A stretch of 64,000 nt of DNA from Branchinecta lynchi (Eukaryota; Arthropoda; Branchiopoda; Anostraca; Branchinectidae), in assembly GCA_023053575.1 (NCBI GenBank), contig JAKZAP010000093.1:124001-188000 (forward strand), given 5' to 3'. Both the position numbers and the translations under genes were made by a program. Positions 1 to 11,530 of the stretch are shown here, piece after piece (the stretch's first letter is position 1; every line of letters starts with the position of its first letter). The notes beneath the pieces are model-generated. The model saw only the letters and a program-made list of their open reading frames with translations. It searched no databases and was not told the origin of the DNA.

Positions 1-714
1 ACGCGACCGACTAGACACGCAGCCGGTGTGGCGATTATTCGAACTCGTGAGGCGCTGAATAAACAACAAAACTGTAAAACGCCCTCGGGGCATACAGAGC
101 AAAGAGGCTATATCGCGAGTCGCGCATGAATCTTGTTAGCAGTGGCCAGTTTTGTGGAAGATTTTATCAAAAGTGGTCAATGTATAATGGATTTTTCGAG
201 TGGGCCGTTTTCTGGGTGAAAGCTTCTGCGCTTTCCTAGACGGATGGTAAATTGTAAATATACACTCAGAATTGTAAATAATCACAGATTTGTACATATA
301 CATTTTTAACACGCATATTTTATCTTTCGTTATTTTATTTTTATCTGCATCCGCACCGTTTTCTTCTGGTTTTTAGTTACATCTCGTCTTATTGTCTGTT
401 GGTTCCGCATCGTTCTCCTGTTGTGATTGTGGTGGATTTTATGATTTAGTTTTGTTTTGTTTTTCGCTGAGGACGGTTTGCCGGAAGTGAAACCGAAATA
501 GCCGAACTTATATTTATCCGTCGCACATCATCCTAGAGGGATAATTAGCTGATCAAGAAAACCCGGAAATCACGGTTTTCTATTTCTTCGGGTTGTACCC
601 GCATTTTTTTAAGTCAAAATTTTTATTTAAAGTTGATTAGATTTCTGTATAGGGATAAGGAGATACGCCGGCTTCATTTCTGAATTTTTCTTTTTTTTCT
701 GGACTAGACAGTAC
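1..714. other. Unassigned flank of the first DNA transposon
   Basis: I see no convincing ORF, RNA gene or repeat here. The composition is AT-rich with several T runs. It ends at the left inverted repeat of the DUF7869-type element. Confidence 0.5.
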
Positions 715-740
715 GGCCCTCCAAAGGTAAAAGTACGTAT
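715..740 (+). repeat. Left terminal inverted repeat
   Basis: 26 bp, perfect reverse complement of 4622-4647. It contains the AAAGGTAAAAGTACGTA motif repeated in the subterminal arrays. Confidence 0.93.
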
Positions 741-930
741 CTACACTTTTCATTATTTCGATAAATCACGGCTCAAAGTTTGAGTACTTTTGAGAGCTTC
801 AAATACGGTTTACGGTGAAACTGGACACTGGCTAATTCTGGAAATTAGTTAAATAGGTAAACAAATATGGGGATTTCATATTTTTAAGTAAAATTTTCTA
901 TTATTACTGCCCCGAAGCCTGAAACAGTAG

Positions 931-1095
931 ATACGTACTTTTACCATTGGACCGTTACTCATATAAAGAGGCGCTCTCAAAAGGTAAAAGTGCGTATATG
1001 ACATATACGTACTTTTACCATTGGACCGTTACTCATATAAAGAGGCGCTCTCAAAAGGTAAAAGTGCGTATATGACATATACGTACTTTTACCTT
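931..1095 (+). repeat. 74-bp tandem subterminal repeat with palindromic motif arms
   Basis: Units start at 931 and 1005 and a partial unit starts at 1079. Each unit carries ATACGTACTTTTACC at one side and GGTAAAAGTGCGTAT at the other, so inverted copies of the terminal motif face each other. This is expected of a multi-site transposase-binding region. Confidence 0.85.
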
Positions 1096-1309
1096 TGACT
1101 CGAGACTCGAATTCGAATGAAGTCCCAAAGGTAAAAGTCTGTATAAAACATAAAACGCACTTTTACTCTGCCCAAAACCCCGTATCTATGACGTATACCG
1201 AAGGTAAAACCACGTATGAAGCATGTACAACAAGTCATTTTTTTATTCAAATAATTAGAAGTTAAAAAATAAAAAAAATAAAAAGAAATCACTGAAATAC
1301 TGCAGGCAG

Positions 1310-3737
1310 CTAAGAAACACAGCCGTGCTTCAGCAAATCGACAGAAGCTGTTGATGAAGGCATAGTGCGCCAAAATGTACGGCGATTCTCATTCATAAAA
1401 GGTACAAGTTTTTCCAAGATGGCCTTTTTCTTTTCTGGCTTTACCCCCCTTGCGCCAAGAATCGGATCTGGCAAAGGATACTTTGCCTCTTTGATTGTAC
1501 TAACCAGCTTTTTTGGCACAAAACTTAGACTCTTTTCTTCACCCTCAGGGCTAGTTTTATAGAACAGTTCTGTTTTTCCCTTCTTAAAACAGACCTCACT
1601 GAACTCATCAATGGTCACGCCCAAGTTCTTCATGACGATGCCAGGAGCTTTTAAGCTTTTCCACTGGCAAAAGTCTTCTATGTCCATTTTCACGGCTTTC
1701 GTGAATTTTCTACTTTTTTCTATGGTGTCGCACAAATCCTCAAAGTCAAGAACATCCCTTTTTCGAATTCGAGACTCAATCGATCCGTGTATGGAGTCAG
1801 CCCCCATGTGCGTATGGCCTTTCACTAGATACTTGATACGAATCGTTTCAGGTCCTCCTTCACTGTTGACTATCAGTACAAATTCACTAAAAATTGTCCA
1901 ATTTTTGTTCTGGGCACAGCAATTGTCAGTATAAAAAATGAAGTGCAAGATATCCCTATTCATCTTTAAGACCTTGTGGAAGGCACTACCTATATCAGGT
2001 GCATCACGTCCTTGTCGAGATTCGTTCCAAACAACGCAAAGGTTCTGGTTTTGTTGGGTGGCCTTAACGGGGGCAAACGTCTCATTAAAACACACGAGTC
2101 TTGATAGAAAAAAGGCCTCCTTTCTGCTGTGCATGATGGGAAGCAATAACACTTTTTGTAGGTCCACGGTGAACAACATGGTAGTTGAATCTTTTTCGTA
2201 TTTCTGCTTATCTTCAGAAAATGCTTTTGAAACCTGTTCAACAAGATCTCTGTGCTTTCTGTACAGTTCAGTCTCTTTCTCGGTTGCCTCACCATTTGTA
2301 CCAGGAGTTCTCGCAGCCCCTACTTTCTCTTTTAATAGTGTGCAAATGTCACAGCTGTCACTTTGGGGCATGCACAATGATACTTTCATACCATTAAGAA
2401 TCTTCCTATATGTCTCATCACAGATTTTATTTGCTGGATATTTTTCATTAAAGTCTTCTGCCATAAATTTGTAGCTCAAATCACGAGAAAGGTACCGAAC
2501 ATTTGGAGCGTGAGCTCGACGATAGTGTGGAATTGCTGGCTGAAAGCTTTCAATGTGCTGCATCACAAGGCTTCGATCAACTTTGTTTGGTGGCCCTGCC
2601 ACTTTATGGCCCCTTCCGTCCTTGAGCTCATTCCCAAGAGCATCCCTTTCAATTTTTGACTTGATTGTAAAAATCACTCTGTCATTCTTGCCTAATCCTA
2701 GACAACCAAGGAATGTAGACTTGCAAACTGGCAAGTTTTCAACTTTTGGGGTAAGTGTGGGGTCGTCATTCGAATTTCTGGGAAGGCTGTACCTAACTGT
2801 AGTTTTTTTTCTACACGCAGCTTCTGGGGCAATAGTCCTTCTTTTAACTGGTAGGAATGTCAGCAAAGAAGCGAGCCACATTTGTCTTGATTTATATTCT
2901 TTGCTCCAACATGTGTCATAAATTTTCCTGAATTCTACACTGGAAAACTTCAAACATGAGTTTGTACATTTGTTAGATTTACAGCCAGGTTCGTCAGGAA
3001 ATGGATACTTCTTAACATCTCTTTCAAATTTATCTTTTTCTGAGCGAACTCGTTTTGGAGTAAGGTCAACAATAGACCTTCCTTCTCCTCCACCATTTTC
3101 TTCACGTCTATTTTCTCTATCTTGTCCCACAGACCTTGCTGCTACAGCGTCAATTACACACATGACATGGTCTGAGGAATCAGGTTCACAAACAGCATTG
3201 TTGCTTTCATTAGATGGTTGATTGTCCAAATTTAGCTGGTCATCTTGGGTCTCATAAGCTGCTGCATCCGAAGCCGAATCTTCCAAGGGCAGGAAAGGAT
3301 CGGTAGGAAAATGGATCAGATTGTACTCTGGATGATCTGATGTAAGATCATTACTGACCGAAAGAGGAACTAAATCTGTAAAGAGCTTTCTCCTCTTCTT
3401 CAAAGTTGTCTGCCTTTCATCATCAGAAGACCCAAATGTCCCTTCAACGTCCTCCCAGTCAATATCAGACTCATCACTATCACCTCTACTTAAATCTTCT
3501 TTTTCGAATTCTTCATCAGCAAAGTGTTTTAACTGTGCCTTAGTTTTAGCTTCTCCATCAGTGGTGTCCCTTGATCGAGAATGTCCAGAAAAATTGGGTG
3601 ATATGTCTGTTGTTTGATTTATCTGGATGATTTCTGGGGGGGAACAGGAACTAGCTCCTCGTTGCTCTTCACTGGAAGATGGCAAGTCGGTATTTGAAGT
3701 TGATGCCTCATTTGTACTTGCTTGACATGCCAATGTC
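1310..3737 (-). CDS. DUF7869-like transposase (RNase H-fold DDE-type)
   Basis: An open frame of about 807 codons. Residues 1-230 are acidic, Ser-rich and probably disordered. A Cys cluster (SCDIC) lies near residue 457. The catalytic-looking core runs from about 520 to 655: VDLQK, then YTDNCCAQNKNW (about 600), then GHTHMGADSIHGSIE (about 640-650). This D...DN-QNK...GH-D-H-E arrangement is typical of DUF7869 proteins, which I know as RNase H-like, transposon-associated proteins of animals, plants and algae. The frame has no upstream ATG: the codon at 3733 is TTG and the frame is open back to a stop at 3860-3862. The frame passes through a good 3' splice site (TTTTTCAG/G at 3738/3737), so this is probably the last exon. 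A candidate first exon (4267-4205, ending AAG/GTAAG) exists, but its phase does not fit that acceptor. No stop interrupts the core. It lies inside the 26-bp inverted repeats, which supports a transposase role. Confidence 0.8.
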
Positions 3738-3772
3738 CTGAAAAATTGGAATTCTAAGAACTTGTTATCAAC

Positions 3773-3995
3773 CTTGATTATCTCAGATGAAAGAGGGGGT
3801 TCTAGGGCTATTTTGATACATTTTTTTTTGTTTCTAAGGTAAGCAATATTTAGAGGCCCTCAATTTTTTCTCAATGTTGTAATAGTTGACCAAACTAATC
3901 CCTGATTATCTCAGATGACAGAGAAGGTTCTAGGGGTTATTTTGATGCATCCCTTGTTTTTTATTTTATTTCAAAGGTAAGTCATGTTTGTAGGC
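3773..3995. repeat. Diverged direct duplication of about 90 bp upstream of the transposase frame
   Basis: Segments at about 3773-3860 and 3901-3995 share ATTATCTCAGATGA, GGTTCTAGGG, TATTTTGAT and an AAGGTAAG block in the same order. They lie between the transposase exon and a candidate upstream exon, so they may be intronic. Confidence 0.7.
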
Positions 3996-4621
3996 AATAC
4001 TAAAAAAATGGCTTTAGGTGGTTGGTTGGTAATTTGGTATGACGCTGCTCTCCTGTACTAATTCGACAGCTACATAGCTAGCTGTGTAAACTGGTTGTAG
4101 CGGGTCTGTTGTACCTACCTGGTAGTACAGATGGGGTTTTACCAGAGGGTTTAGGCCTACTTGGAGAAAAGGTTCCAAAATAGCATGAAGCAAAATTTTC
4201 TTACCTTAAATCTCTTTCCTTTTGTATAACCAACGCTCTCTGTAAATTTAGAAAGCCTCTTGACATTCTATGCCAGTACTCTTTAATAGCTCAGAGTTGC
4301 TGGTTGTTCAGCTCTGCTCTGGTAAACAAACAATGATGATTGTGCTGAATCATGACATATACGTACTTTGACCTTTGGTTTCCTTTCTCATTTTAATGTG
4401 CCGGCCAAAGGCAAAAGTACGTACCAAGGGTGAAAGTACGTATCTACACAGATACGTACTTTTACCTTTGGATGCGCCCAGAAATTTTTCAGATACGTAC
4501 TTTATCCATATGCTATTTCCGTTAATATTTGGACTAGAGCCTTCTTACATATACCATTCGATTCAGCACATTTTTTTTAGTATTGTGGTGGCATTAAGTC
4601 GAGAAGTGAAAAATTGTGCAT

Positions 4622-4647
4622 ATACGTACTTTTACCTTTGGAGGGCC
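4622..4647 (-). repeat. Right terminal inverted repeat
   Basis: 26 bp, perfect reverse complement of 715-740. Further motif copies lie just inside, at about 4350-4376, 4403-4476 and 4490-4505. Confidence 0.93.
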
Positions 4648-5130
4648 GAGTAGTTCGCTCGGAATTCGGGCGAAACCGCAAATTTGGCAGTAGTAAAGCA
4701 GAAATCGTGCCACCATGGGGGCTGTGAATTCTTGATGCGCGAAAGCTGGTGGTAAATGCTATTGAAGGACGTAGCCATCCTTACAGTGCTAAGATGTTGA
4801 AAGTGGGGGAAGTTTCCAAATCCCTGTTCTTACACCATTGTTGCGAGGATGGACGAGTGGAGGCGAGGTTTAGTGAAGTTAAGGCTCCTGGGGTGTGGGC
4901 TGAAGACATTCTGACACCGTAGGTGCCCACTAGACCCAGGACCAGTCAGGAAACCGGACATAAGAGACAAGGGAAAGTCTCAAGGAATTGTATAGCTCAG
5001 CCGCAGTCAATCCTGAAATCCCTTATCAAGCTGGTTCACACATCCTAGCGAAGCTGGAATTCCCATACCCAGTCAAGCCCGAGGCCTACTGGCCGAGATG
5101 GACCATAAGTAGTAGTAGTAGTAGTAGATT
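4648..5130. other. Possible LINE 3' fragment ending in a (TAG)n tract
   Basis: There is no long ORF. The sequence looks like the untranslated tail of a non-LTR retrotransposon and ends in a TAG trinucleotide run at about 5107-5130. The run could be the tail of a plus-strand fragment or, read as (CTA)n, the 3' tail of the minus-strand LINE to its right. The sequence alone does not decide. Confidence 0.35.
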
Positions 5131-5173
5131 TTTAATCCTAAAAAGTACTTTCACAGCGTGAACGCCGAATTTG

Positions 5174-5530
5174 ACTTCTACGTCCAAACATAACTAAACA
5201 CTCGAATCAATTTGTCAGTCGAATAATAATTGCAACATAATTCGTAACAAATTCATCTGTAGATACAAAACTTAACTACCACAATTTACACGATGGGCTC
5301 ATTCGGCGAACATTTTACCAAAAACTTCTAAAACAAATAAAAATCTTCTAAAATCTTCGACTTCTACGTCTAAACATAACTAAACACTCGAATCAATTTG
5401 TCAGTCAAATAATAACTGCAACATAATTCGTAACAAATTCATCAGTCGATACAAAACTTAACTACCACAATTTACACGATGGGCTCATTCGGCGAACATT
5501 TTGCCAAAAACTTCTAAAAAAAATAAAAAT
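5174..5530. repeat. 186-bp tandem duplication in the LINE 3' UTR
   Basis: The unit starting at 5174 (ACTTCTACGTC...) recurs at 5360 with few differences, and both units end in an A-rich stretch. In LINEs, repeated 3' UTR segments can carry the structure bound by the reverse transcriptase; that role is inference here. Confidence 0.88.
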
Positions 5531-5699
5531 CACTTTAAAGAAATGGTAAAAAATTTTTTTTTTTCAAATTCAATCAAAGTAACTTTTTAATCATTACGTC
5601 AAAAGTAATTTCACTTAAAAATATATATAAAACAAGATAAAACATTCTAAAAGGGTCAAAAACTAAAACTAACAAATTCAACAAAAATAATGACTAAGT

Positions 5700-8663
5700 T
5701 TACTGGCTGTTGTACAATTCAACAAAACTTGGAACAAAACTCCTTCGGTACCTTTCATGTTTTGTGGGGACTGGATTTAATTTGGGTACTTTCTGAGCCT
5801 TGTCGCGCTGCGGTCTATTGCGGATGGGTGTGTAGAGTTCGGGGAGAATAGGACGCAATCTGGGAACAGACAGGGTCTTGGTGCCGAAATTGAGGCATAT
5901 GAGGTTTCTTCTCGCGTCCAAGGTGGTGAGCCTGAACCTGCCAAGCAGATAATGGTAAGGAAGCTTACCCTCCCCATTAATGATCCTAAGCGCTCGTTTT
6001 TGAATATTTTCAATCTTATAAACATGCTCAGAGGTAAGCCCAAAATGCCACACTGGACAAGCATACTCCAGTATTGGCCGGATAAACGAACAGTACAGTT
6101 GGAGGAGATCCTTCGGGGGGCAAGAAAATTTTTTCATAAGTTTTAACATGGTAACCGAAGGGGAAGCTTGTTTGAGGATGTTTTGAACATGGGCATCCCA
6201 CTTCATGTCAGCTGAAATAGTAACTCCAAGTAATTTAATAAAACTAACGGAGATTTCGGGAGGAATGGGGTCTGTGAAAGAGGGCACGGATTTTAAAAAA
6301 TTCACAGTCATGACCGATGATTTTTGGGAGTTAACCCTCATCTTCGACAAAGACGCTTGCTTAGTAGCGTCCTCAAGTAGAGCCGTAATTGAACTTTTTA
6401 TATTCCGTCGACATACCTCCAGTGCAGACAGGTCGTCCACGTACTTCCAACGATCTGGGTGGTCAGTCAATAGGCTATTGATCATTATTAAAAATAAAAT
6501 TGGTCCCATTAGAGTTCCTTGGGGGACACCACAAAAAATAGGGAGGGGATCAGAAAAGACGTTTTTGTATTTAAGCACTTGAGAACGATTTGTTAAAAAA
6601 GAAGCAACAATTTTGACTAAAAAAGGACTCACTTGGAACTCAATCAACAGTTTGTTTACAAGGATATTATGGTCAATTAGGTCAAAAGCTTTCTGGAGAT
6701 CTATTAATAAAAGATTCAACCAAGTATCAGGGTTTTCAAGATTTTTCAGAATAGTGTCAAGAAGACTAACAAGGTAGTGCGAAGTAGATACCTCCTTGAG
6801 GTTCCCGAATTGTTGTAAATCAATAAGATCAAGAATCTCTGCCTTTAACCAATCAGCCAAGAAAACCTCGTACATTTTTGAAAAAACTGGGGTCAGTGTT
6901 ATTGGTCGAACACCACTAAAATCGTTCGAACCCCCCTTCTTTTGGATTGGTGTGATATAACCCAGCTTCCAGCAAGACGGGTAATTTCCGGATGTACTGA
7001 TATCATTGAAAATGTTTGCAAGGGGTGTTACTAACTTATCAGGAAATGCTTTTATTAGATCCACTGGGATATCAATCGGACATATACTAGTAATCTTCAG
7101 CCTATGTATTTTTGTAATTATTTCTTTCGCTGAAAATACGGGAATTTTTTCTTTTGGAGTTTCGGGGATGTGTTGGTTGACTGCGAGAGGAGGGAATGTT
7201 TGAACAATCGTGGCAAGATGTTTGTTAAGCTCATTGGCTGTCTCAAACGGCGGTTCATCAAGTCGAAAATCTAGGTTTATGGGCGAAAGACCCGCAATTT
7301 CTTTCACTTTCCTGAACCACTGCTGAGGTTTACTTTGTTTTAAACTATTTAATTTGTTCTTACCATAACGAGAAGCAGCACGTCTTATTTCTTTCTTTAT
7401 CTGTTTTCTAAGAGCAATCGCTTCGTCTTTCTTTCCACGGCGAAAAAGTTTTAACTTTAATTGGATTAGCTCTTTAATTTTTTCATTTACGTAAGGTTTG
7501 TCTGAAGAACATACCTTCTTAACAACCTCTGGGAAACACTTTTGGTAATTTTCCGTTAATTTAGACTGAAACAAACTAACCTTTGAATCAAGATCAACGC
7601 AAGAAACAACATCCTCCCAACTCTCAGCCGTGATCCAAGATCCAAAATCTAAAAGCCCTTGACTAGTTAATGGTCGGTGCGAAAATTTAGAAACTGAGTA
7701 ATTAGTTTTATACACTTGAAGAGGTATCAGCTGTAGCATAAAGTGATAGCTACCACCAAGGGGGGGAAGGGTAATTGGAGGATTGTAAAAATTTTTAAGG
7801 TTAGTGCAAATAACATCCAAACTGGTACCACCTTTTGTAGTTGGGAAATCTACAATTTGCTTAAGCTTCTGGTCTTTACACAAATAATCAACGTTTAGTT
7901 CGTTTGCGTCGCCTGCCATGAATATACCAGCATTTGGGTACTTTGTCGTAACAAAGTCGAGGCTAGCTTGCAGCTTGTCATGAAACTCACGGCGAGAACA
8001 AACATTCTGCCCGGGGGAATAATAAAAGGAACAAATGATTAAATTAGTGTATGGTCGAGGGAGGCATTTTGGTTTTGCAGATATCCAAATAATTTCATCG
8101 CAATCATGGAGACCTGGTACATGGATAAGGGTAGGAGATAAAAATTCCTTGGCCAAAATCATAACGCCCCCTCCTTTTTTCCCAAGTGGATGATTAGCCG
8201 GGCGAAGTTTAATGAACTCCTGAAAACCTGTCATTTTAAGGAAACTTTGATTTTGTGCCTGGACTTCAGTAACTGCAATTATATCAATATGGTTAAGTTT
8301 TGCTGTTGATTTTAGCTCAACCAACTTTTCAAAATTCAGACTCTCAGCATTCGTTAGGAGAAAACCGGGGAAACTGTAACGATTTTGATCAAACTCTTTA
8401 ACAACTGATTTCTTTAAAGTAGCCTTATTCTGGGATAAATTAGGGGGGGCATAAATATTAACGTTAATACTGGGAGGGGGGGTAACATCACCTAGAAGAG
8501 AATAATTATCACGAGGGCTAGGATCAGAAGGCTTGTCAGCAGGGACGGGCACACCAACTTGGACATAAAGGCTACCAAATCGATTTTGAAGTGGGAAAGG
8601 AGCAGATTCAGGAGTAAAAACTGGCTGTGAATTGATTAAAGGGGGTGGTCTATAGTTAATTTA
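5700..8663 (-). CDS. LINE ORF2: APE-type endonuclease and reverse transcriptase
   Basis: About 987 open codons. The usual start call at 8552 is a GTG codon; the frame runs 37 codons further to a stop at 8661 with no ATG, so the true N-terminus is missing. Numbered from 8552, the endonuclease domain shows the catalytic-Glu region (IIAVTE, about 96), GGGVMI, GDANELN (about 214) and SLDVICTN. The final motif is SYH (about 269) where this family has SDH. The reverse transcriptase has FSGVRPITLTP, LIDLQKAFDLIDH, GVPQGTLMGPILF and KYVDDLS (about 704; the family usually has F/YADD). The C-terminal region PILEYACPVWH...IQKRALRII is typical of Jockey/CR1-like LINEs. The reading frame is otherwise unbroken. 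Such proteins nick target DNA and copy their own RNA at the nick. The Tyr replacing the endonuclease Asp suggests this copy cannot cut. Confidence 0.92.
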
Positions 8664-9255
8664 TAACGTCTATAGTTAATTTATCTTATGCATGAACAAG
8701 AGTTAGACACATAATATATAACACTAATTGGTCCCTAACTAAATATATAAACAACTCTTAACATAAATTATAACATAGAGGGGTCCTGCTTGGACCAAGA
8801 ATGAAAGATAACTGTTCTTGGCTGCGGATTCATTCCGCAGCCAAAATACTTAGAATGAAATGGATCAAAGCCTGACCTCGGGTTAGCCAGCAGCTAACTG
8901 GAGCTAGTGGATAAAGACCGAGTGACCTATTGTTTCGATAACGGGAAATTAATGATGGTGATGGAAACCGAAGAGATATATAGAAAAGGAGGCGATAGAG
9001 GGAGGGAATAACTAGGATGACTATTGCAGAGCAAAGTGCTATGGGATGTCTCCCTAACAACAGGTTGCTTACTCAGATTTTCAAGTTCGATCTAATTCTT
9101 ACTACTGTGATGAATTTATTCTCAGATTACAGTGTAGTTGTACATCCAAGTTCTTACTTTTCCTGTTGTCCTTTCGGGCTTAAGGTTAGTCGGCGAATGA
9201 CCTTTTAGGCTGCCCGAGATGATAGAAACTGTTCGAATGGCCCTTTCTCCCGATT
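8664..9255. other. Unassigned, with a 9-bp hairpin
   Basis: There is no supported gene. A perfect hairpin, GGCTGCGGA-TTCAT-TCCGCAGCC, lies at 8820-8842. The rest is AT-rich. Confidence 0.5.
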
Positions 9256-11530
9256 CTTGCCGGCCTAATAGGTTTATGCGAAAAGGTAACCTCTTGCCGT
9301 TTCTATAAGAAATTTAAAGTTTTATGTTTTTATCAAGGCAGTTCGTAAATACTTCTAATTTATAGAGATTCAAAATGGGACATTTGGAAATAGCTTTCCA
9401 TTGACGAAAGTTGAGAATTCATTGATACCAAATAACAATTAAGTGATATCGCCTATTATTTTGTTTACGCATAATAACACTTGGCTGTCATCAAGTTACA
9501 TTTCGTTGACAAAAGAGAAAATTTCGTAACGAAAATATCTTTTCCTTGCGTCGCAGGTCGTTTTGCAATATTTTCTTATTTTCGCTGTATCAAAATTTTG
9601 TTTCAGACGTTAATGAAACGCTAATTTGGTCAATGAAACGCCAATTTCTCAGAGTGGTTTAGTAGTAGACATTAGTATCGATACACGCGCGCATAATATG
9701 TCATTATCGTATCAAAATCCTCTTTCTTCACAAGTAAACTTTTTATTTAGAACATACCTCCTTCCATAACGACATCATTATTTGGATATAACTGCTGTTC
9801 CTGGCCCTTCGGACAGGAATTTGCTTTAGCTGTTTTACTGAGCTCGTTTTATTGTGGTCAAAAGAGTACACAGAACATCACGACAGATCTCTGTTACCCA
9901 GACAAGATTTTGATTGCAGTGATAGATTATAGGGACGAATTTTTCACCCTTAAATGTGCCCCATATGTTTGGCCTCCCTCTGTTTATGGTATGATTCGAA
10001 GCTGATAGGTCGTTCTAGATGAGTTCTCTAAGGCAATCTTTTGTTATAGGACAAGTGCAGTTGCATCGTTTCCGTTGGTGCCTTCGTCGACAGCGAAAAT
10101 AGTTAAATTTTCGCCAGACCTCTATGTTTAAGAGCTAAGACCTCTCGTGTTAATTTTATAGTTGAGAAACACAAAAATTCCGGGAAGCCTCCGACTACCC
10201 AGTCATTGCTCGCATCCGAAGAGATTCTGCTTCTGTCTAGTTTCTATGCCCCCCCCCCCCCCAACAGTCTATCCATTACTTAGTTACCACAACAGTCCTT
10301 GACTCGACCAATACTTCTCTAGACTTTCGTGCCGACTCAAATGGTCAACGTCTTGTGCCGAAATCATGATTGGAGGCTCAGCCCTGTCGACTGGCCTTGC
10401 CGGCCTAATAGGTTTATGCGAAAGGTAACCTCTTGCCGTTTCTATAAGAAATTTCAAAATGGGACATTTGGAAATAGCTTTCCATTGACGAAAGTTGAGA
10501 ATTCTTTGATACCAAATAACAATTAAGTGATATCGCCTATTATTTTGTTTACGCAAAATAACACTTGGCTGTCATCAAGTTACATTTCGTTGACAAAAAA
10601 GAAAATTTCGTAACGAAAATATCTTTTCCTTGCGTCCCAGATCGTTTTGCAATATTTTCTTATTTTTGCTGTATCAAAATCTTGTTTCAGACGTCAATGA
10701 AACGCTAATTTGGACAATGAAATGCTAATTTCTCAGAGTGGTTTAGTAGTAGACATTCGTATCGATACACGCGCGCATAATATGGCATTATCGTATCAAA
10801 ATCCTCTTTCTTCACAAGTAAACTTTTTAGTTAGAACATACCTGCTTCCATGACGACATCATTATTTGGATATAACTGCTGTTCCTGGCCCTTCGGACAG
10901 GAATTTGCTTTAGCTGTTTTACTGAGCTCATTTTATTGTGGTCAAAAGAGTAGACAGAACATCACGACAGATCTCTGTTATCCTGACAAGATTTTGATTG
11001 CAGTGATAGATTATAGGGACGAATTTTTCACCCTTAAATGTGCCCCATATGTTTGGCCTCCCTCTAGCTGCATCATTTTAGCTTATGACAGATTGTTTAT
11101 GGTATGATTCGAAGCTGATAGGTCGTTCTAGATGAGTTCTCTAAGGCAATCTTTTGTTATAGGACAAGCGCAGTTGCATTGTTTCCGTTGGTGCCTTTGT
11201 CGACTGCGAAAATAGCTAATTTTCGCCAGACCTCTATGTTTAGGAGCTAAGGCCTCTCGTGTTAATTTTATAGTTGAGAAACACAAAAATTCCAGGAAGC
11301 CTCCGACTACCCCGTCAGTGCTCGCATCCGAGGAGATTCTGCTTCTGTCTAGTTTCTATGCTTGTTTCTACAATCTTTTCGACCCTCCTGTCTTGGCTTC
11401 CCCCAACAGTCTATCCATTACTTAGTTACCACAACAGTCCTTGACTCGAACATTAGTTCTTTAGACTTTCGTGCCGACTCAAATGGTCAACTCCGAAATC
11501 ATGATTGGAGGCTCAGCCCTGTCGACTGGC
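9256..11530. repeat. Tandem duplication, two units of about 1.14 kb
   Basis: Unit 1 (9256-10395) and unit 2 (10396-11530) are collinear and highly similar. Unit 1 has about 50 bp extra near 9313-9368 and a long C run near 10248-10262. Unit 2 has about 28 bp extra near 11066-11093. Short ORF-like stretches (for example plus 10850-11107) exist but are not conserved as an open frame between the units. No domain is recognisable. It may be an unclassified repeat or a duplicated non-coding segment. Confidence 0.88.

Larger units (their letters stand above)
715..4647 (-). mobile_element. DUF7869-type DNA transposon with 26-bp perfect terminal inverted repeats
   Basis: The left end (715-740, GGCCCTCCAAAGGTAAAAGT...) is the exact reverse complement of the right end (4622-4647). 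The same AAAGGTAAAAGTACGTA core recurs inside both ends in direct and inverted order: at about 931-1095 as a tandem 74-bp duplication, at 1124, and on the right at about 4350-4510. These look like subterminal transposase-binding arrays. The only long ORF inside encodes an RNase H-like transposase on the minus strand. The target-site duplication is unclear; a 2-bp CG is possible if the element begins one base in (GCCCTCC). Ends and ORF are seen directly; the superfamily assignment is inference. Confidence 0.85.
5131..8663 (-). mobile_element. Non-LTR retrotransposon (Jockey/CR1-group LINE), probably 5'-truncated
   Basis: It consists of one long endonuclease-reverse transcriptase ORF (5700-8663) plus an AT-rich 3' UTR (5131-5699). 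The UTR contains a 186-bp tandem duplication and a trinucleotide run at its far end. No ORF1 lies upstream, and the ORF frame is open to a stop at 8661-8663 without any ATG, which fits 5' truncation on insertion. A short direct repeat (TCTATAGTTAATTTAT) at about 8649 and 8670 sits at the apparent 5' junction. Confidence 0.8.

Noticed and set aside
4375..4653. 92-codon plus ORF at the right end of the first transposon
   Set aside because: It reads through the subterminal repeat array and the inverted repeat, which explain the sequence better.
8552..8552. Start of the first LINE protein at 8552
   Set aside because: The codon is GTG and the frame is open for 37 more codons, so this is not a real start.
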